NCBI GenBank assembly: GCA_050249835.1 | Contig: JBFWPT010000010.1 | Span: forward strand, 1-64,000 | Direction of reading: 5' to 3' | DNA: 64,000 nt | From: Miltoncostaea sp050249835 | GTDB lineage: Bacteria > Actinomycetota > Thermoleophilia > Miltoncostaeales > Miltoncostaeaceae | Shown: positions 24,877 to 34,038 of the stretch, piece by piece | Layout of the letters: every line of letters starts with the position of its first letter | Position numbering within the stretch: position 1 is the first letter of the stretch | Notes under the pieces: model-generated | Told to the model about the DNA's origin: nothing | Seen by the model: the letters and a program-made list of their open reading frames with translations, nothing else | Database searches by the model: none | Made by a program: the position numbers and the translations under genes

Positions 24877-26127
24877 TCACTCCGTTCCGAGGACCGCCAT
24901 CGTCACCGGCGCGCCGCCGACGGCGAACGTCCGGGTCACCCGGAGGGGGTTCGTCGCCAGCTCCACCACGCGGCCGTTGGCCGGGTCCGACACGTAGACG
25001 CGCCGCTGCTCGCCGATCGCGATCCGCGGACGCGGCACGGAGAACCCGCCCGACAGGCTGAAGGCGCCCACGGCCTGCACGCTCCCGCGCACGGCGCCCG
25101 TGAGCGGGTCGATCTGGTGCACCCGGCCGTCCGTCGTCACCACGATGACGGAGCGGCTGTCGGCGTCGAGGGCGAACGCGCCGCGCGCACCCGGGACGGG
25201 GATGGTTGCGCTGGTGCGGGTGCGGGGGTCGACGCGGACGAGGGTCTGGGCGTCGAGGTCGCCGATGGCGTAGGGGAGGCCCTCGGCGGTGGAGAGGGTG
25301 AAGCTGCGGGCCTCGGGCGCGATGCCCGGCGCCGGGGCGACCCGCGTGGTGCGCACGCGCGGACCTGAGGTGTCGATGACGACGTAGCCGTCGGCGCAGG
25401 CGAAGGCGGCGCGGGTCGCGCCGAGGTCCGCCTCGCCGTGCATGGCCGCGCAGGGGATGCGGGTGCCGGTCAGGCGGCCGGTGCGCGTCGCGATCGCGAG
25501 CGTGCCGGGGAGGTCGTCCGCGGCGTTCGCCTGGAGGGAGACGATGTACCGGTCGCCCATCGGGACGGCGACGCCGTGGTGGGGGGTGCCGGTCCGGATG
25601 CGGACGGCGCCGCGCGCGCCACGCCCCAGGCGCGAGTGCTCGAGCACGGCGGCCACGCCGGTGCCGTCGTTGAAGATCGCGACCCTCGATCCGTGGCCGA
25701 CGATGTGCGCGGGACGGTCGGCCACCACGGTGGCGCGCACCCGGGGGGCGCGGACGTAGTGGTGCGCGTGGTCGCCGTGCGGGACGGCCCAGCTGCCGCC
25801 GTCGAGCACCTTGACGCGGCCGGTCGCGCTGATGCCGGCGAGCACGTGCCGGCCGTCGCCGGCGGGGGAGAGGGAACCCGGCGCGCCGAGCGCGAAGCGC
25901 TTCAGGACCTTGCGGTTGCCCAGGTCCACGATCGTCACGCGGCCCTACGCGCCGTCGGACACGGCCAGGCGGAGGGCCGGCTCCTCGACCTCGCGGGCAC
26001 CCCGCTCCACCTGGATCCCGTGGTCGTCGTCGTGATCGTGGTCGTCGTCCGGCGCGGCGAGCGCCGGTCCGGCCAGCAGGCCGAGCGTCCCGGCGGCCAG
26101 CAGGCCGGCGGCGAGTGTGCGTGACAT
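24877..26127 (-). pseudogene. aztD: zinc metallochaperone AztD, interrupted by in-frame TAG
   Basis: AztD is a periplasmic beta-propeller that hands zinc to the binding protein AztC. The frame begins at ATG 26127 (AGGAG 8 nt upstream) with a signal peptide MSRTLAAGLLAAGTLGLLAG, then a His/Asp metal-binding stretch APDDDHDHDDDHG. After residue 60 (ALRLAVSDGA) a TAG at 25945-25947 stops the frame. The same frame then continues without a shift, GRVTIVDLGNRKVLKRFALG, for about 350 residues to the end, including HGDHAHHY. The full length (416) matches the family. A single base change would explain it: a true nonsense mutation, readthrough, a sequence error, or restart at GTG 25938 without a signal peptide. 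Confidence 0.85.
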
Positions 26128-26141
26128 CCAATGGCTCCTGT

Positions 26142-26165
26142 GTATGGTTATGAGAATGACTTTCA
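26142..26165. promoter_or_regulatory. Zur box overlapping the aztC promoter and start
   Basis: TGAGAATGACTTTCA at 26151-26165 is a 7-1-7 dyad close to the actinobacterial Zur operator TGAAAATCATTTTCA. TATGGT at 26142-26147 is a plausible -10 for the plus strand, which would put the transcript start at or next to the ATG at 26156, giving a leaderless mRNA. Zur bound here would block aztC directly and, on the other strand, the aztD promoter whose start is 24 bp away. Zinc shortage is the expected inducing signal. Confidence 0.75.
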
Positions 26166-27070
26166 TTACCCTACACATCCGCCGACTGGTCACGAGCGCC
26201 CTCGTGACCGTCGCCGCCTTCGTCATCACTGCGACCCCCGCGACCGGCGCGCAGCCGACCGTGGTGGCCACGACGACGATCCTCGGGGACGTCGCCCGCG
26301 TGATCGCCGGACCCGACGCGCGCGTCGTCACGCTCATGCCGGTGGGGGCGGACCCGCACTCCTGGGCCCCCTCCGCGCGGCAGGCGGCGTCCGCGCGCGG
26401 CGCCCGGCTGCTGATCGCCAACGGCTCCGGGCTCGAGAGCGGCATGCGGGCCTTCCTCGGATCGGTGCGGGACGACGGCGTCCCCGTGCTCGAGGTGGCA
26501 CCGCGCGCCGCGCCCCGTCCGTCGCCGGACGGGGAACCCGATCCCCACTTCTGGACGGACCCTCGGCGGATGGAACTGGCGGCCCGCGCGATCGCCGACG
26601 CGCTCGGTGACCGGCTCTCCCCGGCGGCGGCGGCCCGGGTCACCGCCCGCGCCACGGCCTACCGCGCGGTCCTGCGCCGCGAGGACCGCCGCATCCGCGC
26701 GAGTCTCCGGCGCGTCCCGGTGGCGAAGCGGGTCATCGTGACCAACCATCACGTGCTCGGCCACTTCGCCCACCGGTACCGGTTCCGGGTGGTGGGCGCC
26801 GTCATCCCGAGCACGAGCACCCTGGCGTCGCCGAGCGCCGCCGATCTCGCGGACCTGGTGCGCGTGATCCGGCGGGAGGGCGTCCGCGCCATCCTCGTCG
26901 ACTCCTCCAGCCCGCGCGCGCTGGCCGACGCCCTCGCCGACGAGGCCGACACGCCGGTGCGCGTGGAGACGCTCTTCAGCGAGTCGCTCGGCCCGCGCGG
27001 GTCCGGGGCCGCGACCTACCTGGGGATGCTCCGCGTCAACACCGGCCGCATCATCCGGGCCGTCCGCTGA
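26156..27070 (+). CDS. aztC: zinc ABC transporter substrate-binding protein (AztC/ZnuA-like)
   Basis: An exported zinc-binding protein of about 304 residues. The start is taken at ATG 26156, so that the product begins MTFITLHIRRLV and runs into the hydrophobic signal region LVTSALVTVAAFVITATPATG. In-frame ATGs at 26144 and 26150 are alternatives. Zinc ligands expected of the cluster 9 family are seen: His in GADPHSW, His in PDPHFWTDP and His in NHHVLGHFAH, with the acidic ligand likely in LVDSSSPRALADAL. The His-rich loop of ZnuA is absent, as in AztC. No ATPase or permease gene is nearby, so it must use components encoded elsewhere. Confidence 0.88.
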   Translation: MTFITLHIRRLVTSALVTVAAFVITATPATGAQPTVVATTTILGDVARVIAGPDARVVTLMPVGADPHSWAPSARQAASARGARLLIANGSGLESGMRAFLGSVRDDGVPVLEVAPRAAPRPSPDGEPDPHFWTDPRRMELAARAIADALGDRLSPAAAARVTARATAYRAVLRREDRRIRASLRRVPVAKRVIVTNHHVLGHFAHRYRFRVVGAVIPSTSTLASPSAADLADLVRVIRREGVRAILVDSSSPRALADALADEADTPVRVETLFSESLGPRGSGAATYLGMLRVNTGRIIRAVR

Positions 27071-27108
27071 TGGACCGGCCCGAGACCATCACCGATCAGG
27101 GAGCATCT

Positions 27109-28338
<1,230 letters not shown>

Positions 28339-28339
28339 C

Positions 28340-28576
28340 GTGGCGCGCCGCTGCCAGCTCACCGGCGCCGGACCGGTCTCCGGCAACAACGTCTCGCACT
28401 CGAACCGGCGCACCAAGCGCCGGTTCCAGGTGAACGTCCAGTCCCGGCGGTACTGGGTGCCCGGCGAGGGGCGCTGGGTCACGCTCCGCCTGAGCGCACG
28501 GGCGATCAAGACGATCGACAAGATCGGGATCGAGAAGGCCCTCGTCACCATCCGCGCCCGCGGCGAGAGGGTCTGA
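28340..28576 (+). CDS. rpmB: 50S ribosomal protein L28, zinc-free paralogue
   Basis: A 78-residue L28 beginning VARRCQLTGAGPVSGNNVSHSNRRTKRRF. Only one Cys is present, so the two CxxC pairs of zinc-binding L28 are missing. Such C-minus forms replace the zinc-binding protein when Zur is inactive and free the zinc held in ribosomes. GTG start one base after the GTPase stop triplet. The next gene is zinc-free L33, the usual partner in Zur regulons. Confidence 0.96.
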   Translation: MARRCQLTGAGPVSGNNVSHSNRRTKRRFQVNVQSRRYWVPGEGRWVTLRLSARAIKTIDKIGIEKALVTIRARGERV

Positions 28577-28579
28577 GCG

Positions 28580-28744
28580 GTGGCGAAGACCGGAGCACGG
28601 GTGGCCATCCGGATGGTGTCGACCGCGGGGACCCACCACGTCTACATGACCACGAAGAACCGCCGGAACAACCCCGATCGGCTCGAGTTGAGGAAGTACG
28701 ACCCCATCGCCCGCGCCCACGTCATGTACCGGGAGGCCCGGTGA
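28580..28744 (+). CDS. rpmG: 50S ribosomal protein L33, zinc-free paralogue
   Basis: A 54-residue L33: the body VAIRMVSTAGTHHVYMTTKN is followed by RRNNPDRLELRKYDP. None of the four cysteines of the zinc-binding form is present, so this is the alternative subunit expressed in zinc shortage. GTG start 3 nt after the L28 stop. Its own stop overlaps the GTG of the next small gene, which ties that unknown gene to the zinc response. Confidence 0.96.
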   Translation: MAKTGARVAIRMVSTAGTHHVYMTTKNRRNNPDRLELRKYDPIARAHVMYREAR

Positions 28745-28950
28745 CCGCGACCGGGAGGGTGGCGAAGGTCTTCCTCTGCGAGAAGGGATGCCGCGTGGAG
28801 TCGATCTGGTCCGTGCCGACGACGTGCAGGGTGAAGCTCGGCCGACGCGAGGAGTGCGGTCTGCCCCTCCACCGCATCGGCGAGCTGCCGGAGTCCGTCC
28901 AGCGGACCCTCAACCCCCTCAAGGCGTCGAAGCGCTCCAGCGGAGGCTGA
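28741..28950 (+). CDS. small Cys-containing protein in the zinc-starvation operon
   Basis: A 69-residue protein starting at a GTG that overlaps the L33 stop by 4 nt. Four cysteines occur in VFLCEKGCRVES (CxxxC) and TTCRVKLGRREECGL. The C-terminus is basic (NPLKASKRSS). It does not match L36, L31, L32, S14 or S18, the usual companions in Zur operons. The translation coupling suggests a real gene whose product is made under zinc starvation. It might be a ribosome-associated or zinc-trafficking peptide. It is the last gene before a convergent gap. Confidence 0.6.
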   Translation: MTATGRVAKVFLCEKGCRVESIWSVPTTCRVKLGRREECGLPLHRIGELPESVQRTLNPLKASKRSSGG

Positions 28951-29052
28951 CCTTGCGCGACGGCGGGTCCCGTCCCTCGATGGGCTGATCGTCCGCGGGG
29001 GCGTCCACGGCATGCACCTGGTGGTCGTCCTCGCCGGGCGGTGCCGCCGCCC

Positions 29053-30273
29053 TCAATGGGCGTGGGAGTGGGCCTCGCCGAGCCGGTCCTGGCCGACGTG
29101 GGTCGCCAGCACGACGGCGAGCGCCGTCGTGATCGGGACGGCCGCGATGAGGCCGATCGAGCCGACGAGGGTCGCGACGATCTCCGCCGCGACGAACTCG
29201 CTGTTGAGGGCGTCGCCGAACGACGTGCCCCCCACGCTGAAGATCAGCAGCACGGGCAGGGACGCCCCGGCGTAGGCGAGCACGAGCGTGTTGACGGTCG
29301 CGGCGATGTGGTCGTGGCCGACGGACAGGCCCTCGGAGAACAGACGGCGCCCGCCCAGGTGGGGATCCGCCCTGCGCAGGGCCATGACCGTGGACGCCTG
29401 CGTGACGGTGAGGTCGTCGAGCACGCCGAGCGCGCCGATGACGATGCCGGCGAGCAGCAGCCCCTGGATCGAGGTGTCCGTGGTGGCGCTCAGGATCGAC
29501 GCCTCCTCCGACCCGAACCCGGTGATGTGCGCCACGTCGGTGGCGAACTCCGCCAGGCCGAGCGTGATGCCGAGGGCGACGGAGGTCCCCAGCGCGGCGG
29601 CCACGGACTTCGGGCCGAGGCCGTGTGCAAGGGGGATGGTGATGAGCATGATGGCGAGGGCGCCCACGGTCGCGACCGCGACGGGCTCGTGCCCCTCCAG
29701 GATGCCGGGGACGACGAACAGGACGACGATCCCGAGGCTGAACCCGAGGCCGATGAGGGCGCGGAGCCCCTGCCAGCGCGACGTGATGATCACCAGGGCG
29801 GCGAAGGCGAGCGTGAGCCACAGCAGCGAGGACCGGCGCTCGAAGTCGGAGAAGTTGTACCGGTCGGCTGGGACGCCGCCGACGGTCGCGTCGTCGGGGA
29901 GCATCGAGTCGGCCACCCGGACCTTGTCGCCGACGCCCACGTCGATCTGCCCGCGGAGGTCGAAGGCCGTCGACTCGCCGCGGTCCGCGCCCGAGTCCAG
30001 GCGCACCGTGACGCGCCGGCACTCGGGGGAGCCGGGCCCGGTGCCGGGCTCGGCCGACGTGACGGTGAGGCACCCCTCGGCATCCACCGCCGTGACCGTG
30101 GCCGACTCGGTGGCGAGCTGCCCGAAGCCCGGCGGCCGCTCGATGTCCTCTCCCTCGGGCCAGAGCGCCACGAGGCCGGCGATGGTCACGACGGCGAGGA
30201 CGCCGAGCACCACCAGCAGCGCGTTGGCCACGTGGGACCGGTAGGGACGGGGGAGGCGGAGGCCGCGGTTCAC
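29053..30273 (-). CDS. YibE/F family membrane protein
   Basis: A 406-residue integral membrane protein. Helix 1 (about 15-35) is followed by an extracytoplasmic domain of about 110 residues (with two Cys) and seven or eight helices. The family signatures are RWQGLRALIGLGFSLGIVV, ASILSATTDTSIQGLLLAGI and GVLDDLTVTQASTVMAL. Function is unproven; members are proposed transporters. A C-terminal His-rich tail, GEAHSHAH, and the position behind zur hint at metal handling. The start overlaps the end of the M28 remnant by 4 nt. Confidence 0.9.
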   Translation of the reverse strand: MNRGLRLPRPYRSHVANALLVVLGVLAVVTIAGLVALWPEGEDIERPPGFGQLATESATVTAVDAEGCLTVTSAEPGTGPGSPECRRVTVRLDSGADRGESTAFDLRGQIDVGVGDKVRVADSMLPDDATVGGVPADRYNFSDFERRSSLLWLTLAFAALVIITSRWQGLRALIGLGFSLGIVVLFVVPGILEGHEPVAVATVGALAIMLITIPLAHGLGPKSVAAALGTSVALGITLGLAEFATDVAHITGFGSEEASILSATTDTSIQGLLLAGIVIGALGVLDDLTVTQASTVMALRRADPHLGGRRLFSEGLSVGHDHIAATVNTLVLAYAGASLPVLLIFSVGGTSFGDALNSEFVAAEIVATLVGSIGLIAAVPITTALAVVLATHVGQDRLGEAHSHAH

Positions 30274-31074
30274 AGGCGCAGGACCATCTCCGTGACGGTC
30301 TCACCCACGATGTCGAGGCTCCGCGGGGAGATCTTGTCGAGCGTGTCGCGGAGGGTGTCCCGGTGGCGGTAGGAGAAGTCGATGAGGTCGATGGCCGGGA
30401 TCCCCGCCTGCACGAAGGGGACGTGGTCGTCGAGGATCGCGCCCTGCGTGCGGTCCGGGAACGTCCCCAGGGTCCCCACACGGCGGGCCGCCTGCCGCAG
30501 GCGCGCCCACAGGGCGTGATCGGAGCCCGCCTCGCGGGGCAGTGACAGGTCGTGGTTCCCGACGTAGTCGAGCAGGATCATCGTGCCGACCTCGTTCCGG
30601 TGGGCGCGCACGTACGCACGGCTGCCGCGCAGGCCGTCGCGCCAGAAGTTCGTGGACCCGGCGGGCTCCTCCTCCCCGTCGAAGAGGACGAACCGCAGTC
30701 GCGGTCCCGGCGGCGCCGTCGTTGGCCCCGAGGTGGCCGATCGGACGGGCCTCGGTGTCGTAGTGGGCCCCGATCACGACCGCGGGCCGCGTCCCCGGGA
30801 GGTGCCCCACGACGTTCCGGAGGCCACCGGGCACCCGCTCGAACCGCCCGGCGGGGAGCTGGCGGCGCAGGCGTTCCGCCAGCCGCCGCGATGCGGCCGA
30901 CCCGGCGGGCCGGGGTCCGAACCCCAGCTGGGCGCGGACGTCGGCGAACGCGCGCCGGGCGTCGAACCGGTCCCCCGACGGTGCCGGCGCCGGGCCCGGC
31001 GCGCCGCCGCAGGCCGCGGGGACGAGGGCCAGCACGACGAGGCCGAGGATCCCGGCGGACCGGCCGAGGGTCAG
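30270..31074 (-). pseudogene. M28 family aminopeptidase, frameshifted with internal deletion
   Basis: Remnant of a secreted zinc aminopeptidase lipoprotein. The first part has a lipoprotein signal (LVVLALVPAACGG) and metal-ligand region VVIGAHYDTEARP then GANDGAAGTA. At about 30695-30705 the frame is lost. The other frame continues LRFVLFDGEEEPAG (catalytic Glu motif) through LLDYVGNHDL and ends GETVTEMVLRL. Relatives have about 20 more residues between the two motifs, so a roughly 60-nt deletion with a frameshift is inferred. A CTG overlapping the zur stop (31074) may be the decayed start. Confidence 0.8.
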
Positions 31075-31514
31075 GCGCGCGCCGGCCTCCGGCCGCGGAG
31101 GACCACGTCGTGGCCCGTCAGCTCGATGCCCATCCGGGCGGCGACGTCCTGGATCGCCTGCTCCAAGGCCTCGTCCTCGAAGGACCGCACCTCCCCCGAG
31201 GTCTCGTCGAAGAGGTGATGGTGATGGTGCCCCGGATCCGCGATCTCGTAGAGGGCCACGCCGGCCTCGCCGGTCGTGCGGTGCAACAGCCCGAGCCTGA
31301 GCAGCTCGTCCAGGACGCGGTAGACGGAGGCCTGCGAGCCCGGGGAGCCGTCGGCGCGCAGGCGGTCGGCGATCGCCTGCGCCCCGATGAGGCACTGGGC
31401 GTCGCGCGCCATGAACTCCACGACCCGTTCACGGGCCGCGCCAGAGCGGAGACCGGCACCCGAGATCCGCTCGCGCGCGAGGGTGAGCCACCGCTCCTGC
31501 AGCCCGGGGTCCAT
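31071..31514 (-). CDS. zur: Fur family regulator, probably Zur
   Basis: A 147-residue winged-helix repressor. The DNA-binding half has SGAARERVVEFMARDAQCLIG and SVYRVLDELLRLGLLHR. The dimer/metal half carries DPGHHHHHLFDETSGEV. The usual CxxC structural zinc site after this His cluster is replaced by FDETSGE, and no second CxxC is seen. Identification as Zur rather than Fur rests on its neighbours (yibE/F, aztC, zinc-free L28/L33) and on the Zur-like box 25 bp upstream of ATG 31514. A TTG at 31544 is an alternative start but would overlap that box. Confidence 0.85.
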   Translation of the reverse strand: MDPGLQERWLTLARERISGAGLRSGAARERVVEFMARDAQCLIGAQAIADRLRADGSPGSQASVYRVLDELLRLGLLHRTTGEAGVALYEIADPGHHHHHLFDETSGEVRSFEDEALEQAIQDVAARMGIELTGHDVVLRGRRPARA

Positions 31515-31538
31515 GCGCCCGGAGGTTACTCCATCATC

Positions 31539-31553
31539 CGACAATGGTTCTCA
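31539..31553. promoter_or_regulatory. Zur-box-like site before zur
   Basis: On the minus strand TGAGAACCATTGTCG resembles TGAAAATCATTTTCA and the site at 26151 (shared TGAGAA...TC). It stands between the Sco1 gene end and the zur start, so autoregulation of the zur-M28-yibEF group is inferred. Confidence 0.55.
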
Positions 31554-31567
31554 TGATCGGGCCTGCG

Positions 31568-32251
31568 TCAGGTCTGGGCCAGGCGCTCCAGGTCCCGCGC
31601 GACGGTCTCGGCCTCGAAACCCACGGGGTACGCCGTCACGAGCTCGCCCGAGGCGTTGACCCCGTAGATGAGCGACGTGTGCTCGATGAGCTCCGGGCTG
31701 TCCTTGGGGACGTCGGTCGCGACGCCCCAGTCCGCCCAGACGGCCTCGAGCTCGGCGCGCGAGCCGACGGTGTAGTCGACGAACCCGCCCACGCCCTGGC
31801 GCTCCAGGAACGCCTCGACCACCTGGGGCGTGTCGCCCTCCGGGTCCACGGACACGGCGATCACCTTCGTCGCCTCCCCGGCGTCCCCGGCCTGCCGCCG
31901 CGCCTCGGCGATGGTGCTCATGATGAGCGGGCAGACGTCCGGGCAGGTCGCGTAGACGAAGGTCACGAGCACCGGGCCGCCGCGCAGGTCCTTCAGGTCC
32001 ACCGGCCGGCCGGCCACGTCGTCGAGGGCGAGCGGCGGCGCCTGGCGCACCGGGCTGATCGTGCCGCCCTCGTAGGTGACCGTGCCGATGACGTGGCCGT
32101 CGTGGTCCGTGGCGACGTGCTCGCCGTGGGCGGAGTCCGCCGTCGGGGTGGCGGTGGTGCCCGCCGACCCGGCGTCGTCCTCGGACGCGCACCCGGCCGC
32201 GGCGAGCGCGGCGGCGGCGAGGAGGCCGGCGAGGGTGGCGCGGCGTCGCAT
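31568..32251 (-). CDS. Sco1/SenC family copper chaperone lipoprotein
   Basis: A thioredoxin-fold protein that delivers copper to the CuA site of cytochrome c oxidase outside the membrane. In 227 residues: lipoprotein signal MRRRATLAGLLAAAALAAAGC (Cys 21), a linker with two His (AHGEHVATDHDGH), the copper motif TCPDVCP (CxxxC) after LVTFVYA, and the distal copper His in LIEHTSLIYG. ATG at 32251 is chosen; a GTG three codons earlier is possible. It lies 11 nt behind the preceding gene but its function is unrelated, so its operon membership is doubtful. Confidence 0.93.
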   Translation of the reverse strand: MRRRATLAGLLAAAALAAAGCASEDDAGSAGTTATPTADSAHGEHVATDHDGHVIGTVTYEGGTISPVRQAPPLALDDVAGRPVDLKDLRGGPVLVTFVYATCPDVCPLIMSTIAEARRQAGDAGEATKVIAVSVDPEGDTPQVVEAFLERQGVGGFVDYTVGSRAELEAVWADWGVATDVPKDSPELIEHTSLIYGVNASGELVTAYPVGFEAETVARDLERLAQT

Positions 32252-32261
32252 CGCGCCCACG

Positions 32262-32600
32262 TTAGCGGGGCGCGTCGCCCCCCTGCGCGAAGGCGGGCCC
32301 GTCGGCGATCCCCGCCACGTCCAGCACCTCGATGGCCCCCGGGGCCCCGAACCGCCGCGTGGTCGTGAACCCCGAGGGGTCCTCCAGCAGGGGCCGGGCG
32401 TAGGCCTCGAACGCGGCGTCGTCGGCGAAGAGGTAGACGGCGACGGCCCCCGGGGGGTCCTCGCGCCACAGGAACAGCTTGTGGCGCAGCCCCGCGTGGC
32501 GCTCGAAGCGCGGCACCGACTCCTCGGCGACGTAGCGCCGCCACTCCTCCAGGCGCTCCGGTCCCTCCGCGAAGTCGAAGCGCACGATCATCGCCTTCAT
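32262..32600 (-). CDS. hypothetical protein, monooxygenase-like fold possible
   Basis: A 112-residue soluble protein: MKAMIVRFDFAEGPERLEEW, then RHKLFLWREDPPGAVAVYLFADDAAFEAYARP. The pattern resembles the ferredoxin-like ABM/YdhR/EthD families (an antibiotic-biosynthesis monooxygenase-like or small-molecule-binding fold), without a clear catalytic residue. The ATG overlaps the stop of the DUF1989 gene by 4 nt, so it is the last gene of the large catabolic operon and may act on one of its intermediates. Confidence 0.7.
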   Translation of the reverse strand: MKAMIVRFDFAEGPERLEEWRRYVAEESVPRFERHAGLRHKLFLWREDPPGAVAVYLFADDAAFEAYARPLLEDPSGFTTTRRFGAPGAIEVLDVAGIADGPAFAQGGDAPR

Positions 32601-33172
32601 CCGATCGCCCCCTCGTGAACGGTCACCGACAGCGTCCCCCCATCGTGGCCCGGGATGCCGTCGTCCGGGCAGGCCGACACGGCGACCCGGCAGGCGACGA
32701 GGGCCTCCAGCGCGAGCGTCATCCCCGGCTCGGCGACGGTCGACTCCCAGCCGTGGAACCCGCCGTCCGCCACCGTCGGCGTCGCCCCGAACGCCGAGAT
32801 GACGCCGCCCAGGCGCCCGCGCGGGATGCCCAGGGCGCCGGCGATCAGGTCACGGCAGCCGGGGCGCCCGTCCGGGTACAGCTCGCTCCAGCAGCCGGGG
32901 TAGAGGACGTCCACCTGGCCGGGGCCGGGGCTCGCCACCAGGCGCATGAGGGCCGCCCCGTCGCCGTCGAGGAGCTCGTCGCCGTCGACCAGGCCGAGGG
33001 CCAGGGAGGGGCGGCCGAACCGCCGCCAGCCCGCCTGGTTGCGCGTCAGGCCCTGGTGGAAGCCGGCGGGGCACAGGTCGAGCATCTGCCGGCCGGCGAC
33101 CACCGTGACCTCCAGGACCGCGCCCGGGGGCACGTCCACGGCCGTCACCCCGCCCATCGCGATCTCGGTCAC
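32597..33172 (-). CDS. DUF1989 protein (urea carboxylase-associated type), second copy
   Basis: A 191-residue member of the DUF1989 family. It shows VPPGAVLEVTVVAGRQMLDLCPAG, then GFHQGLTRNQAGWRRFGRPS and YPGCWSELYPDGRPGCRDLIAGAL, which parallel the SPSHT...GRDYGQPDHPSCLVSL region of the copy at 42825-43433. Family members are found with urea amidolyase and guanidine carboxylase systems and their activity is unresolved. The copy is clearly diverged from the other one. GTG at 33172 overlaps the amidase stop. Confidence 0.72.
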   Translation of the reverse strand: MTEIAMGGVTAVDVPPGAVLEVTVVAGRQMLDLCPAGFHQGLTRNQAGWRRFGRPSLALGLVDGDELLDGDGAALMRLVASPGPGQVDVLYPGCWSELYPDGRPGCRDLIAGALGIPRGRLGGVISAFGATPTVADGGFHGWESTVAEPGMTLALEALVACRVAVSACPDDGIPGHDGGTLSVTVHEGAIG

Positions 33173-34038
33173 GCCACCGGCTCCCGGGAGGCCCGGAGCG
33201 CGTCGAGCTGGTCCCGCACCAGGCCCTCGGGCAGGGCGCGGAGCAGGCCGGGCAGGGTGGCGTACCGCTTCAGCGTCGTCAGCTCGTCGTCGGCGGCCCG
33301 CAGCGTGTCGAGCCGGCCGAGGTCGAGGTCGGCCAGCAGCAGCCCCTCGTCGTCGCGCGCCCCCAGCGGCCCCTCCGGGCCGTGGACCGCCGCCATGCCC
33401 CGCTCGACGCCCAGCAGGTTGACCGAGCAGGCCGCGTAGCAGGTGTTCTCGGCGGCCCGGGCGGCGACCACCGAGAGCCAGACGTCGTGCACCTCCTGCA
33501 CGATCGCGCCGGTCGGGAACAGCAGCAGGTCGGCCCCGGCGAGCGCGCGGGCGCGCGGCACCTCGGGGAACCACGCCTCCCAGCAGATGGCGACCCCCAC
33601 GCGCAGGCCGTCCACCTCCGCCACGACCGACCCGGAGCCGGGGACGGCGCGCTCCCCGATCGCCGGCAGCAGCTTGTCCTGGGTCCACAGGCGCCCGGAC
33701 GGGCCGTCGGCCAGGTGGTAGGCGTTGTGGCGCCCGCCGCCCGCGGCCGGCCGCATGCCGCCGAAGGCGACGCAGGTGCCGGTGTCCGCGGCCAGCGCGC
33801 GCATGGCCTCCACGGCCTGCTCCGGTGACGGGTCGTCGCCGGCGTCGGAGGGCCCCGGGAACAGCTCGGGGAAGGCCACGAGGCGGGCGCCCTCCGCGGC
33901 CGCCCGCCGCACCCAGGTCTCCGCGCGGGCCAGGTTCTGCGACTCCGGGACGTCCTGGCGGAAGTCGATGGCGCCCGCCAGCGACCGGATCGCCGACCGG
34001 GGCTGCACCACGGCCACCCGGACGGTGCCGCGGCTCAC
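33169..34038 (-). CDS. carbon-nitrogen hydrolase (nitrilase superfamily)
   Basis: A 289-residue amidase-type enzyme that hydrolyses a nonpeptide C-N bond through a Cys-Glu-Lys triad. Glu in VAFPELFPGPSD (near 63), Lys in LWTQDKLLPAIGE (near 131) and Cys in VGVAICWEAWFPEVPRAR (near 167) are all present. Branches of the family include N-carbamoyl amino-acid amidases, beta-ureidopropionases and aliphatic amidases. GTG at 34038 overlaps the methyltransferase stop. In the operon it is the second amidase-class enzyme beside the isochorismatase-type one. Confidence 0.9.
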   Translation of the reverse strand: MSRGTVRVAVVQPRSAIRSLAGAIDFRQDVPESQNLARAETWVRRAAAEGARLVAFPELFPGPSDAGDDPSPEQAVEAMRALAADTGTCVAFGGMRPAAGGGRHNAYHLADGPSGRLWTQDKLLPAIGERAVPGSGSVVAEVDGLRVGVAICWEAWFPEVPRARALAGADLLLFPTGAIVQEVHDVWLSVVAARAAENTCYAACSVNLLGVERGMAAVHGPEGPLGARDDEGLLLADLDLGRLDTLRAADDELTTLKRYATLPGLLRALPEGLVRDQLDALRASREPVA

